In this document: piece after piece, positions 1 through 10,529 of the stretch
Layout of the letters: each line of letters begins with the position of its first letter
Position numbering within the stretch: position 1 is the first letter of the stretch
Source of the DNA: Craspedostauros australis
Lineage: Eukaryota > Bacillariophyta > Bacillariophyceae > Mastogloiales > Achnanthaceae
Direction of reading: 5' to 3'
NCBI GenBank assembly: GCA_026770025.1
Contig: JAMXDE010000051.1
Span: 124,001-188,000, forward strand
Length of the DNA: 64,000 bases
Made by a program: the position numbers and the translations under genes
Notes under the pieces: model-generated
The model's database searches: none
Told to the model about the DNA's origin: nothing
Seen by the model: only the letters and a program-made list of their open reading frames with translations

Positions 1-126
1 CGGCAATAACACAACCGCGGTCATACCAAACCGCCATCCCATCGCATCGCTTTACACACAAGTACGGACATCAGCCGTGTCGCATCGTAACACAGCCCCA
101 AGACCAGAACACAGCTCGGAGTCAAC

Positions 127-2205
127 ATGGAGCAGCACCAGCAGCCAGACGAGCAGAGAGATCAGCAGATAGGTCAGCAACAGCAGAATCAAGAAGAGAT
201 GGAGGAGCAAGGGCGACGCCAACCACAGCACCTGGAAGGACAGTACGAGAGACAGACAAGTGAAGGCTCACAAGTTGGCCTGTTTCAATACCTCAAATTC
301 TCGTCTTCCAATGATAGCGACAACCATAATCGAATCAGCAGCCGCAACAATAACAACAAGGAAGGAAGCCACGTCTTGGGCAACAGGGTGGAAGTAGCGA
401 TGAAGATCGCGGCACCAAGCGACGCGTCGGTGGTATCCATTGGATCTGCCGCGACTTGGTCGTCTGCGATGCAATCACCTGCTCCGGACATGCAGCAAGC
501 ACGAAGCATGAACGTTCGAACATCAGGCAAAGAGAAACGAGATCTTGCGGCGTCGCTGTCGAAGCTCCTGTCGACCGCAACTGCTTCGACCGAACCATCG
601 TGCGATTCTTCGCTTCTGTCGTTTCAAACGCCGGTGTCGACATTGTCTGCACTTTCCGTTCATTCACCATCTTCGCGGCCAGTCTCGCCATTTGATGAAC
701 CGGCCTTGTCTTCCAACAGCACGCGCGTTTCGGATATGGAGATGGAGATGGAGGCGCAGCAGTCTCGTGATCGCAAGCGCGGCCAGGGTCGCCGACGTGG
801 TCAATCACGTGAACGCCCACGCGGGCACAGGCGCAGCCAAGGCAAGAAGCAAAAGCGCAGCAGCGATGATAGATCAAGCAAGAGGTCGAAAGAGGCAGCG
901 ATGTCCAACGATGTGATGTCCGTTCCCAGGAAGCGCACCGTGCACTTCCCCGAAGACATCGTTCAGGTGCGGTACATCCCGAACCTGAAGGATATCTCTG
1001 CGGAAGAGAAGGCGGATGTGTGGCTCACTGCTTCGGACCACGAGCAGATTCGACGTGATATCGTCGCTGTGCTCGAGGACATCATGGCAAGTCGCAACAA
1101 CAGTGGCGCAAGCAGCAGCAACTCTGGTAACAGCCATCGATCCAAGAGCACCAGAAATCAGCCGTGGAACAACTACACTCAGAACAACGCCAACATCGGC
1201 CGTTCCCATCAGCAGTCGTCGAAGTCGACGTCCTCGTCCATCCCACCCTCGGCAGCCTTCAAGACATGCCATCGCGACATGCTGCGTGGCCTGGAGGCTC
1301 AGATTCCAGAGCTGTGCTACGGGCATCGCGCGCTGATCGCCGAGGCGCAGGAGGCGGTGCTGGAGGAACAGATGATCCAGAGGGGATGTCACTACTGCGA
1401 CGACCAAGCCATCGCGACGGTGTACAGCACCTTCAGCCGTTCGGCCCAGGATGTCGCCCAGCTCATTGCCGTGCGTGATGCAATGGCCTGCCGTGAGACG
1501 TTCACCAAGCCCACCACCCGACGAACTCGCACACAGTCGCGCGCCCGCGGACGGATCAGCGGAAGACGAACGCGCGACAGCTCGGTGCCATCGTCAGCAT
1601 CACTGTCATCGTCGGCATCGTCGGTCGGTTCCTCCACCACCGATGCGAGCAGCACGTACAAGAGGCATCGCCACCAGCACCATCATCATCGCAATCATCA
1701 TCACCACCGTGTCATCAAGACCAACGGTGCGAACTGCATCGACAGAGTGCAGCATTCCCGAAGGTCAAAGAATGCAGGTGCGCATGTCAGCAGTAGCGCC
1801 AACAGCAGCAGCAGCAGCAGCAGCAGCCGGGCAGCTTCTCTCCGTTCTCCCATCGCCGCTGATGCTGCTGCGGAAGCAAGCAAGCGCAAACACCAACGCC
1901 GTCAGCGCTCACAGCAGCCATCACGATCCCAGGCATCCGCCAGAACAACAGCGACAACGTCGCTCTCACCGACACGCAAACCAGCTGCGGCTGCTTCTGC
2001 GTTGGACGCGGTGGTGAGCAGACATGTCAGCCTGTCACCAACACCCACCAAGAGACGGCACAAGACTCACAGACACCGCGCACGGCAGCAGCGGTTCATC
2101 TCGTCCTCCTTGGCAACACCGGAGAAGTCGTCGTCGTCGTCAGCGGCGAGCAACAGCAGCTCATCATCGTTGACATCCATGTCATTGGATCGTGCGATGA
2201 ACTAA
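127..2205 (+). CDS. Low-complexity hypothetical protein with a conserved diatom-type core
   Basis: Single-exon 692-aa frame. Two stretches stand out from Ser/Gln/Arg/His-rich disordered sequence. Residues about 267-325 carry a VHFPE...V..IP...D.SAEEKADVW motif followed by a helix. Residues about 381-455 carry RGLE, then a helix ending in a YSTFSR..A..A...A pattern. I recall this two-block arrangement (W-x-E/I helix, RGLE, Y-S-x-x-S) from many uncharacterised diatom proteins; its function is unknown. The C-terminal third has poly-Ser, His-rich and RRSR-like basic runs, which suggests a nuclear or RNA-associated disordered tail, but that is inference. The start is the first ATG of the frame, preceded by an AC-rich leader. 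A codon-periodic low-complexity frame this long is unlikely by chance, and the conserved core supports a real gene. Confidence 0.75.
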   Translation: MEQHQQPDEQRDQQIGQQQQNQEEMEEQGRRQPQHLEGQYERQTSEGSQVGLFQYLKFSSSNDSDNHNRISSRNNNNKEGSHVLGNRVEVAMKIAAPSDASVVSIGSAATWSSAMQSPAPDMQQARSMNVRTSGKEKRDLAASLSKLLSTATASTEPSCDSSLLSFQTPVSTLSALSVHSPSSRPVSPFDEPALSSNSTRVSDMEMEMEAQQSRDRKRGQGRRRGQSRERPRGHRRSQGKKQKRSSDDRSSKRSKEAAMSNDVMSVPRKRTVHFPEDIVQVRYIPNLKDISAEEKADVWLTASDHEQIRRDIVAVLEDIMASRNNSGASSSNSGNSHRSKSTRNQPWNNYTQNNANIGRSHQQSSKSTSSSIPPSAAFKTCHRDMLRGLEAQIPELCYGHRALIAEAQEAVLEEQMIQRGCHYCDDQAIATVYSTFSRSAQDVAQLIAVRDAMACRETFTKPTTRRTRTQSRARGRISGRRTRDSSVPSSASLSSSASSVGSSTTDASSTYKRHRHQHHHHRNHHHHRVIKTNGANCIDRVQHSRRSKNAGAHVSSSANSSSSSSSSRAASLRSPIAADAAAEASKRKHQRRQRSQQPSRSQASARTTATTSLSPTRKPAAAASALDAVVSRHVSLSPTPTKRRHKTHRHRARQQRFISSSLATPEKSSSSSAASNSSSSSLTSMSLDRAMN

Positions 2206-5200
2206 TCAGCCAGTCAGTCAACCGAACGAATCAACCAACCAACCAACCAACTATGCAGTCAACGAACCAACACACAACCTTTCACCAAGCAAATATGTCC
2301 AGCTTCGACATATACTAGCTACCACTACTACTGCGACTACACAACAACGCAGCCTACCAAGGAAGCAAAACAGCAGACCAATGCTGCACCATATCCTCAC
2401 AACGTGAGAAGGCACCGCTGATCTTGATGTCGGTGCGGCACTGCGGAGGGTCCAGTGTTCGTACGAGTATGGTACAGGCACCGAGAAGAGTCCCGTCCTT
2501 GTGTGCAACACGCATGATACAAGTACGGGGATATACTCGAAGTGGTACTATGCCATGCATACGAACACTTTTCCCTCATACAAGCAGGAGACTACGAATA
2601 TCTTCGTCGAGAGATAAAGAGACAAGAGAGAGCATGGGGCGAGTACACATTTTGCGTCAGCCACGTTCAAGACTGGAACAGGGCGCTGAAGAGCAACACA
2701 TGTACAATGCATGTTACTCTCTCTCTCTCTCTCTCTTAATACATTACATTATAATATTACACCACACGACATTGCATTCAATAGTTGTACTTCCACGTAC
2801 ATAATTTTATATAATGCACACTACGCAGTACGCAACACACAATAGTGCACAATGCACAATACAGCTCTGCCATACGTGCTCAATTTGATTCGCATGACCA
2901 AGAGCCGCCGCCATCTGTCGTTTCGCTTCGTCGCATCATGATGTTGATTTGGTTGATGCAGGAGCCTCTTGGTGAGAAAAAGGTATCTCGTGTGGCCAAG
3001 AGGGTTCAAGTGGAGGAGAAAGGAGAACCATCGAACCCGCTCCTCGGATGGCTGCCACATCGCTTGGCTGAGCACAAGAGAGACCAGCTGATCGGTGCCA
3101 CCAAGTGCGCAGGTATCATGAGGAAGTCATCAAACCCACGGAGCAAATGCAACAAAGATACCTCTTTTCAAGATCCGAAACAGCTGACCAAAGGCTGTTG
3201 CCCGCTGGTTTCCAGTCCACTCCGAACAATCTGCCAATCATGATCCAAGCAACCTTCCTCGCTTCAACGACACCGTTGCCAATTTCTCAAAAAATTGTGA
3301 GCGATGTTGTGTGCGACACGAACATCGCTGATCCAACGGATGACGCATAACCGTCTTCGACGTTATGTGCACAGTATTTCCCCGTTATCGTCGCCAAGGA
3401 TGTCATCACACATGTTGTGAGAAAAGGCGAACACAACGAGAAAGCTTGTCGCGGTGCGCCAAAAGGGGGTCGCGAAATCGCTGAATCGTGTTAGCGATTG
3501 TGTTGTTTGCTGTCGTCCCCCTTCTTCACGGATTGGACCACCTGGTGACGTCATGTGCCAACAAAGAACTAGACGGACCTCGTGAGTCGAATCAGACCTC
3601 GTGGTATCCAAGAGAAATGATTGGTTCGTTGTGGATGTCGCAATTTTCGTCAAGCGACATTTGATGCGACTCCAATAAGTCTCACCCGTGTCGCTGTTTG
3701 ATGCTCACATTTTGGCCACTGCAAAAAGTTGAGGACAGAAATGAGAAGCGTCGTGAACGAATCATGAGTTGGCTGTTTGTTTGTGGTGTTTGGTGTGTCG
3801 CATTTTGTGTTGTGTCGTGTTGGTGTGCGAGTGTTGGTGCTTGCAGCCTCATCGTTGCCGTTTGTCGTCGTTTGGTGATGTCTGTGTTGCGATTTGTGTG
3901 GGCAATTTATCGTCGTTGACATTGGTCGTTGTCTGTTTACAAAATGCAGCGATGGCGCAACCTCGTCACGAACGTTCTCACTGGTCGTTGTGTTGGCAAC
4001 TGCGCGACAACGAGCATGTGTTTCAGTTGCCATAACCAAAGTCCGGCATTGTTCGTCCTGTCCGAGTACTCACTCTGCTCGCCTTCCGCGGATGCGCTGG
4101 ACAGACACAATGAACAGCTTTTCGCCAAAGACGAGAACTGGTCACAGACTACAGAACAGAAGCATAGAATGGATGGATGGTAGTCGCAGAGACTCAAGGA
4201 ATGTCAGCAAATGGAGGAGATGCCGATCTATCAGGTCAACAGTGTTGTGATGCAATCAGAATGGACCAAGTGCTGCTCTGCCTTGCTGTTGTCACTATTC
4301 TCCATGTGTTGGTATGAGCACGGGAGATCATCACACTCGCATACCGCGCCGCGGTGAAGCTGAGTGCGCCTCACACTCTTCCGTACTTGGACCAAACTTG
4401 AGCTGAACTCGTGCGCATGATCCGTGTGGCGCGTATGTGTATGTAACAAAGTGGATCTTTCCACATGCTGATGGCCACAAAGGTAGCCGTTGATCTCGAC
4501 GACAGAGCCGTTGATCTGGCGGACACCTTCAGTGCTCATCTCACCGTATCCAGGCCCGCCACAGCATCGGCCACCATGACTACTGGTCCTCTCAGTTTTC
4601 CTCTGCGAATACAAGTACAGGAACAGTGTTGATGGAGACGCACAATCTCGGCCATCGAACATGAAGGCAGTTCAGTGTCGGCATTGCTGCCGCTGCTGCT
4701 ACTGTTGTCTTTGATGTCATTGTTGTTGTTGCTCCTTGTGATGCAATCGCCCCATGGTTGACAACACACGATCCAAGGCCTACGAGTCGGCAGAGGCATA
4801 CTATGCGAGTGGAGACATGAATCTCGATCCGTGTTGTATTCATTCTTCTCTCCTTCAACCATGCGCACTTCAACAACGTTCGGGCACGTTCCGCGCGAGG
4901 AGGAAGATCGTTGCGGATAGGCCAATGTTGTTGGAGGAGGAAAAGGCGCGTTGGTGTCACGGGATTTGCGTCTTTCCACACTCTCCTTGGCATGTGTGGG
5001 ATTGGGAGAAATGAATGAGGCAGTTGCACCCTTCTTTTCGCCCTTGGTAGAAACTAATTGCGCGGACAAGTGAGTGAGTGAGTGAGCGAGTGCGAGAAGT
5101 TGTGCTGGCAGATTACGTGTATGGAGCTCGCAGATCAGACACGGTCCAAGGCAATCGTATTTGTATGCACCAAACGATGCCATCGTTGAAGGCGGTAGGG

Positions 5201-5982
5201 AATGTACGCGTGCTTGGCAATTCGAGGTTTTCGACGTAAACGACGAATGACGTTGGGCGACGTGGGACTTTTGTGCGACAAATGTGCGACATATGTGCGA
5301 CTTTTGTTCTTATGTGACGCGTACGTCACGGTTCCATGTTCCGTGTGTTCCATAACAGATGGAGGAATGATCAGTTTGACGCACCTGGAAAATGCTGACG
5401 TGTGTCTTGTTCCTTGCACTGACGTGGCCTCTGGCTGGCGTCACTTTCACCCATTTGCACAAAGACACGGCCCCCACACGGCTGCCCCCAAACCAATCGA
5501 AAAGATGAGGAGATCCATGTGACGTCCTCATCTCGATCTGTGTCTGTACCGCGCGGTACTGCGGCGTCGTAGATCGCAGAGTACCGCATCGCACGTCATG
5601 TCCTACTCAAATGCACCCTGCTGTACCATCCTGTACAAAGTGGTACTGGGGCACATCCTTGTCGCCCAAATTGAAGTGGGAAAAACGCGACAAGACGCGA
5701 AAAGACACGAAGGAGGAAAGTCATGAACCAGGACAAGGCCATCATCATTCTCGTTTGGGTGAGTGTTTGTGTGCGTCTTTCCGCGTTGATGTCGGCGACG
5801 GACGGGAAACACGGTCGCGAGTTCACTCTCCTCCATCAACCACTCATCATACGATCATAAAAACAATTGAAGTTGCACTCCCAACCTCACAAAACCAAAA
5901 GAGCAGCAGTTGACACCCAAGTCCTCCTCCTCATCACCACCACCCACAACAAAACAACAACAACACTCATATCAACATCAAG
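2206..5982. other. Gene-poor intergenic DNA (3.8 kb)
   Basis: No frame here shows a family I recognise. The longest open frame is 215 codons on the minus strand (4536-5183). It reads as low-complexity Ser/Asn with no domain, and I do not support it. The stretch holds a (CT)10 microsatellite at 2717-2736, GT-rich DNA around 3770-3900, and an AC-rich leader just upstream of the gene at 5983. Confidence 0.5.
2717..2736. repeat. (CT)10 microsatellite
   Basis: Pure CT dinucleotide run about 510 bp after the stop of the preceding gene. It is one of at least nine similar GA/CT tracts in the window. Confidence 0.95.
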
Positions 5983-6969
5983 ATGAAGTTCACCAGCCAG
6001 ATCCTCGCCTTCTGCGTCGTGCAGTCCGCCATCCTCGGAGGCAACGCGTACGTCGTCCAGAACAACAACAAGCAGCCAAGCAGCAACGGACAGCTGAACT
6101 CCCAGGCCTCCAGCTACACCGAGCGCTCCACTTTCTCCACCGGAACCGTCTCGGCCAAGGACGACTTCATTGACAAGAAGAACACCTACAACCCAGCCCT
6201 CGCTGCCGACACCAACAACGCCGGTGACATGCAGCTCGTGAAGAGCGTCTGGGAGACCGTCAAGCCAGTGACCGTCCAGGGTGGATCCCTCCGCACCTGC
6301 GTGCCACCGGCCTCCGCCGGCCTCGTCCAGGTCCTCCTCAAGACCGACGGACGCCCGCTCAACGCCAACGTCGAGCTGTGGCAGGGACCAGACAACACCC
6401 CGCAGAAGATGGCCGTCTACATCGAGGACGGCGAGCTCCGCCCATTCAACTGCGCCATCGCCACCCCACGCTCCAACAACGCCATCGCCATCCGCAACAC
6501 CGGACACCTCGAGTTCCCAATGGCCGCCTGCGTCGAGCCCGATGTCGGCAACGCCGTCGGCTCCGTCACCAAGAAGCTGGCCGCCCTCTCCATCCCAAAG
6601 ACCATCCAGGGAGGAGCCATCCAGACCTACCCATTCTCCCCTGCCGTCTCCAGCGTGCAGGTCATGCTCAAGACCGACGGACGTCCACTCAACGCCCGCA
6701 TCGAGCTCCTCCAGGGACCAAACAACAACAAGCAGGTCATGGAGGTCTACACCGAGGACGGCCTTGAGCGCCCATTCTTCGCCGTCATCGAGACCCCAGG
6801 AGTCGGCAACGTCGTCCGCGTCGTCAACACAGGAACCGTCGAGTTCCCGCTCTCCGTCAACGTCGAGCCATTCCTCATCGACCCAGATGCCAATGAGCAC
6901 GAGAGCGTCTGGGACAACGACACCAGCTGGGACAACGGCGGCGGAAGCTTCTTCTTCGGAAGCCACTAA
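5983..6969 (+). CDS. Secreted or plastid-targeted protein of two tandem homologous domains
   Basis: A 328-aa single-exon protein. Residues 1-22 form a signal peptide (MKFT, then a hydrophobic stretch) with a likely A22|Y23 cleavage; an aromatic +1 residue is compatible with, but weaker than, the Phe of the diatom plastid ASAFAP motif. Two homologous domains follow, at about 92-186 and 203-297. Each runs from an IQGG/VQGG start through VQV-LKTDGRPLNA, a glycine-rich GP turn, an EDG and a TG-EFP strand to a VEP end. The spacing suggests beta-sandwich domains. The tail is Asn/Asp/Gly/Phe-rich and acidic. Codon use is extreme (C- or G-ending, CCA for Pro), which implies high expression. I have seen similar duplicated-domain proteins only as uncharacterised algal/diatom entries, so no function is assigned. 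Confidence 0.9.
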   Translation: MKFTSQILAFCVVQSAILGGNAYVVQNNNKQPSSNGQLNSQASSYTERSTFSTGTVSAKDDFIDKKNTYNPALAADTNNAGDMQLVKSVWETVKPVTVQGGSLRTCVPPASAGLVQVLLKTDGRPLNANVELWQGPDNTPQKMAVYIEDGELRPFNCAIATPRSNNAIAIRNTGHLEFPMAACVEPDVGNAVGSVTKKLAALSIPKTIQGGAIQTYPFSPAVSSVQVMLKTDGRPLNARIELLQGPNNNKQVMEVYTEDGLERPFFAVIETPGVGNVVRVVNTGTVEFPLSVNVEPFLIDPDANEHESVWDNDTSWDNGGGSFFFGSH

Positions 6970-9900
6970 GTTTCCAAGCCATCACCTAGCGTGATCACCG
7001 GTTCGTGTGCCTGGTGCGGCGACGGTCACCTTCAACGGTGGCCCGAGCAGCTCCGGCATGCGGCTTCGAGACCCTACGGGAAGGCTCTGTCCTTCCATCA
7101 CAGGTAAGCAAGGTACAAACAAGGTACGAGAAGGAACGAACGACGATAGGAACGAGACAACTGGAGGTAGGTGAGCAGGCGACGGGGTGAGTTGGCAGGG
7201 TGAGTCGGTGGGTGGATTCCCACGTCTCTCTGTCTCTCTCTCCCTGTTCCGCCTCTCTCCGATCATCAAGACTTTACACCCATCAATCAATCAATCACAT
7301 GAATCAATTACATCAATGCAGACATCCGGTGGCAATCCTGTGCCACCAGCCATCTGCTCTCCCCTCTGCCTCTCAACGACAGCACATCGAAGACGATTGC
7401 GACACGAACCAACCAACGAACGGACTGAACTGGCGGTGCAACATGCGTGTCCACCACCACAACAGCCAAGTCAAGCAAAATCAAGCAACCAACAACAACG
7501 CAACGAGTAACAAACAACAACAGGAATCAACAACGGCAGCAACAACGGCCAACCAAAAAAGAAACGAAGAAAAAGAGAAAAAGTAACCAGAAATAACAAT
7601 TATATGGGGGAGTTTGAGTCAACAACACAACAACCATAACAGCATCGACCTACCCGCGTTGCGCACAACATGCCATGCCAGTACGAACAACAATGACAGC
7701 GGCAATGACGGCAGCGACGGCGAAGGCAATCACGACAACGACCAACACGATGACACTTTTCATGTATGTGTGAGCTAAAGCAACAGCAAACAACTAACGA
7801 GCAATGACGAAGAGCAACATGCAAGTAATTAATTACAAATACTCGTAACCAACACAGTGTAAAGTCAATGCATTACTCCAACACAATTGAATCAACTCTT
7901 CATGATCGTCAATCGGAGCAGGACGATGGGCAACCTCTCTGTTGGACACGAGTGCATCCATCGATCCATCGATCCGCAGCTCCATCCACCCTCCGAGCAC
8001 CCTGCTCTCTGCATGTTGAAGCCATCATGCAACACATCATGGTTGACACCATGTCTTTGTTGTGCATCTTCTGTGTGTTCTTTCATCTGTTTACCATCAA
8101 GCAGACGATTCGTTACCAGGTCGACCATCCATCTTCCACATCATCTTGGTTTCCCTCCTTTCTGAAGTCCAGGATCCGCTTGTTCTTCGCATGGCGAAGC
8201 GGTACTCTCATGTTAGAGCAGAGTACAACAGGAGCGACCACTGTCAAGAGAGCCGACGAACATCTCCATGGCGCCAACTTCATCAACAACAGACACACGG
8301 CAATCGACGAAAACAGACACGCCATGGTGACGACCTCAAGGGCATCCATCGATTGGAGCATTCCCTTGGTGAGGTCTTCACACACCAACCAATCAACCAA
8401 CCAAATCAAATCAAAAACAAGAAGACCGAAACCAAACAACGACAACAACATGTCCTCATCATACACGAAAACACAAACACACGCACGTGAATTGACACAA
8501 AACGAAAACATGAAGCGAGAGAGAGAAGCCCAACAACAATCGCAACGAGGATGACAGAGGCGACGACAAAAAGCATGAATGAGTGTCAACGAACGGCCAA
8601 TGAACATGAAAAGGAAATGTTCGGTCGCACAAGTTGAAGTTTGTTTTGGGGGTAGGGTTACGTCACAGCGATTGGACGTACGTCTGACGATCCCTTGTCC
8701 CATGCGACCTTCCACGGACGATTTGTTTAGTGATTCGCCGAATGACGCACATGGGACGTGTCCGACCGCCCATCCGGATTGACACCTCCCGGTTGCTGAA
8801 ATCCATTCGATGGCCATGACGTCACCTTCTCGCAAGGTGTGTCGTCATTCGTTGTGATTGGTGGTGATACTGTCCGCCATGATGTTGTTCGGCGAAATCA
8901 TCTTGTGTTCGATAAAGTCTGTTGTGTCAAGATATCCGTTTGCACCAAACCGTCGTGGCTGTCAGTTTGAACGTATCGACAGACATGGTCACGACTGACA
9001 AATGCGCTTCACTCACGATAAGAAAGTATCATTCACGAACAAGATAAACGGGATTGTAGCAAAAACTACCTTCGCTTGTAGCTCGTTGCGCGCAGGTCGT
9101 GCATGATAGATGAATGCAGACTGAATTTGTGCGGGAGACGCAAGAACGGGGAATGTGACAAACCAACTCGTTAAGTAGGAATATCACCGTCATTTGTACT
9201 GATGACCATGACAGAGGGAACGAGGACGGAGGGAGAAGTCGGGGAACTTTTCGTCTCTCCTCGGCACCAAGCACGGAACGACGGTGTGTCCACGTCGTCA
9301 CGACAAAAGGTGCGTTCCGCGTAGCTGCCGAGAATCGCGTTGGGCAGTCATCGCGGTGGTGAAAAAACAAGCGTGGTTGGTCGTTGGGAGCCCTTGCGGT
9401 GTTTCGCCGCGTTTCTGCACGTCCCGTATGTTGTCGTGTTGTGTCTTTGCGTGTGGAGACCGTGTGAAGCCTGTCGTGAAGTCCGTAGCAAGGCGCAATT
9501 CTTCCCAACAAATGGTGGCATGTCGTGTGGCAGGTCACAGCACACCAAGAAGAGCGAAAAGAAGAAAACAGAGAGAGCGGAAAGGAGAGAGGTGGAAGTC
9601 CCCTTGTGTGACAAAGAGCTCATGCATGAGCGGAGAGACAAAGGCAAAGCATCAAAGAAGCACCAACAGAGAAGCACCAACGAAGAAGCAACAAGAACAA
9701 AGACAAAGCAAGAGACAAGAGACAAGAGTGAGGCAAGAAAGAGGCAGAGATCCATCCCATCCCATCCCACTCCATCCGATCTGCCGATTGATCGTTCTCC
9801 AATCCAATCCTGATCTGCCACAACTGCAACTGCAACTGCAAACACTATCACTATCACTATCACCGCCAGAACAAGTTCATTCATTCATACGACCACCATA

Positions 9901-10529
9901 CGGACATACCAACGTATTGATCGTATAGCATATCGTATAGCAGATAGATAGATAGAGAGAGCCACAGAGAGAAGCATTTGCGTTGAGGAGAGCAAGAAGA
10001 CAGCAGCGGGGGAAGCCGTGAGCGGCAAGCCACGAGCCTGAGTCGGAGAGAGTCCGACGGCTTTGCCAGTCTGCGTTCCACCACAGTTGGCATTGTGCAA
10101 CATCATACCACACCACACCATACTCTTCTGCACTTCACTCTGCTCTGCAGACACCTTGCAACAGACAAGCAGGCAGGAAGCAGGCTATCATACCAAACGA
10201 GGCAGCACCATCTCCATCTCGAGAGGCCAAAAGGCACGCAAGGAAGCGAAGGCAGAGGCAATCAGGTAGAGAAGGAGACAACCACAGACAGATAGACAGA
10301 TAGAGAGCAAGAGAAGACGAGGCAAACACAACAGAGCGGAGTGGATCGGTTCTGTGAGTGACTGTCTTGCCTTGCCTTCCATACTCCTGGACTGCGTGTG
10401 GACTGTTTGTGGACTGCTCTCTCTTGAGTGCTCAGATTGGACAAAGCACAACAACAGCAACACAACAACAACAGCACAACAGAACAACACAACAGAACAA
10501 CACAACAACAGCAGAATAGCAACAGCAAC
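6970..10529. other. Gene-poor intergenic DNA and long leader of the OSCA-like gene
   Basis: Open frames here (for example minus 8113-8835 and plus 7868-8554) lack recognisable domains and follow AC- or GT-rich composition, so none is called. There are purine-rich and AAC-rich stretches around 7450-7590, short TGCAAC and TATCAC tandem repeats near 9820-9862, and an AAC/CAG-rich leader at about 10446-10529 that runs into the next start codon. Confidence 0.5.

Noticed and set aside
4536-5183. 215-codon minus-strand frame
   Set aside because: No domain, mixed Cys/Ser/Asn composition, no splice partner found.
5887-6966. 359-codon minus-strand frame opposite the duplicated-domain gene
   Set aside because: It mirrors the C/G-ending codon bias of the plus-strand gene. 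Its Val/Gly/Asp/Leu-rich product has no domain.
8113-8835. 240-codon minus-strand frame with hydrophobic stretches
   Set aside because: The hydrophobicity comes from GT-rich DNA read in one frame; no family pattern or supporting neighbour.
10428-10529. Upstream in-frame start for the OSCA-like gene
   Set aside because: Would add 34 Gln/Asn/Thr residues read from the AAC-rich leader, with no family resemblance.
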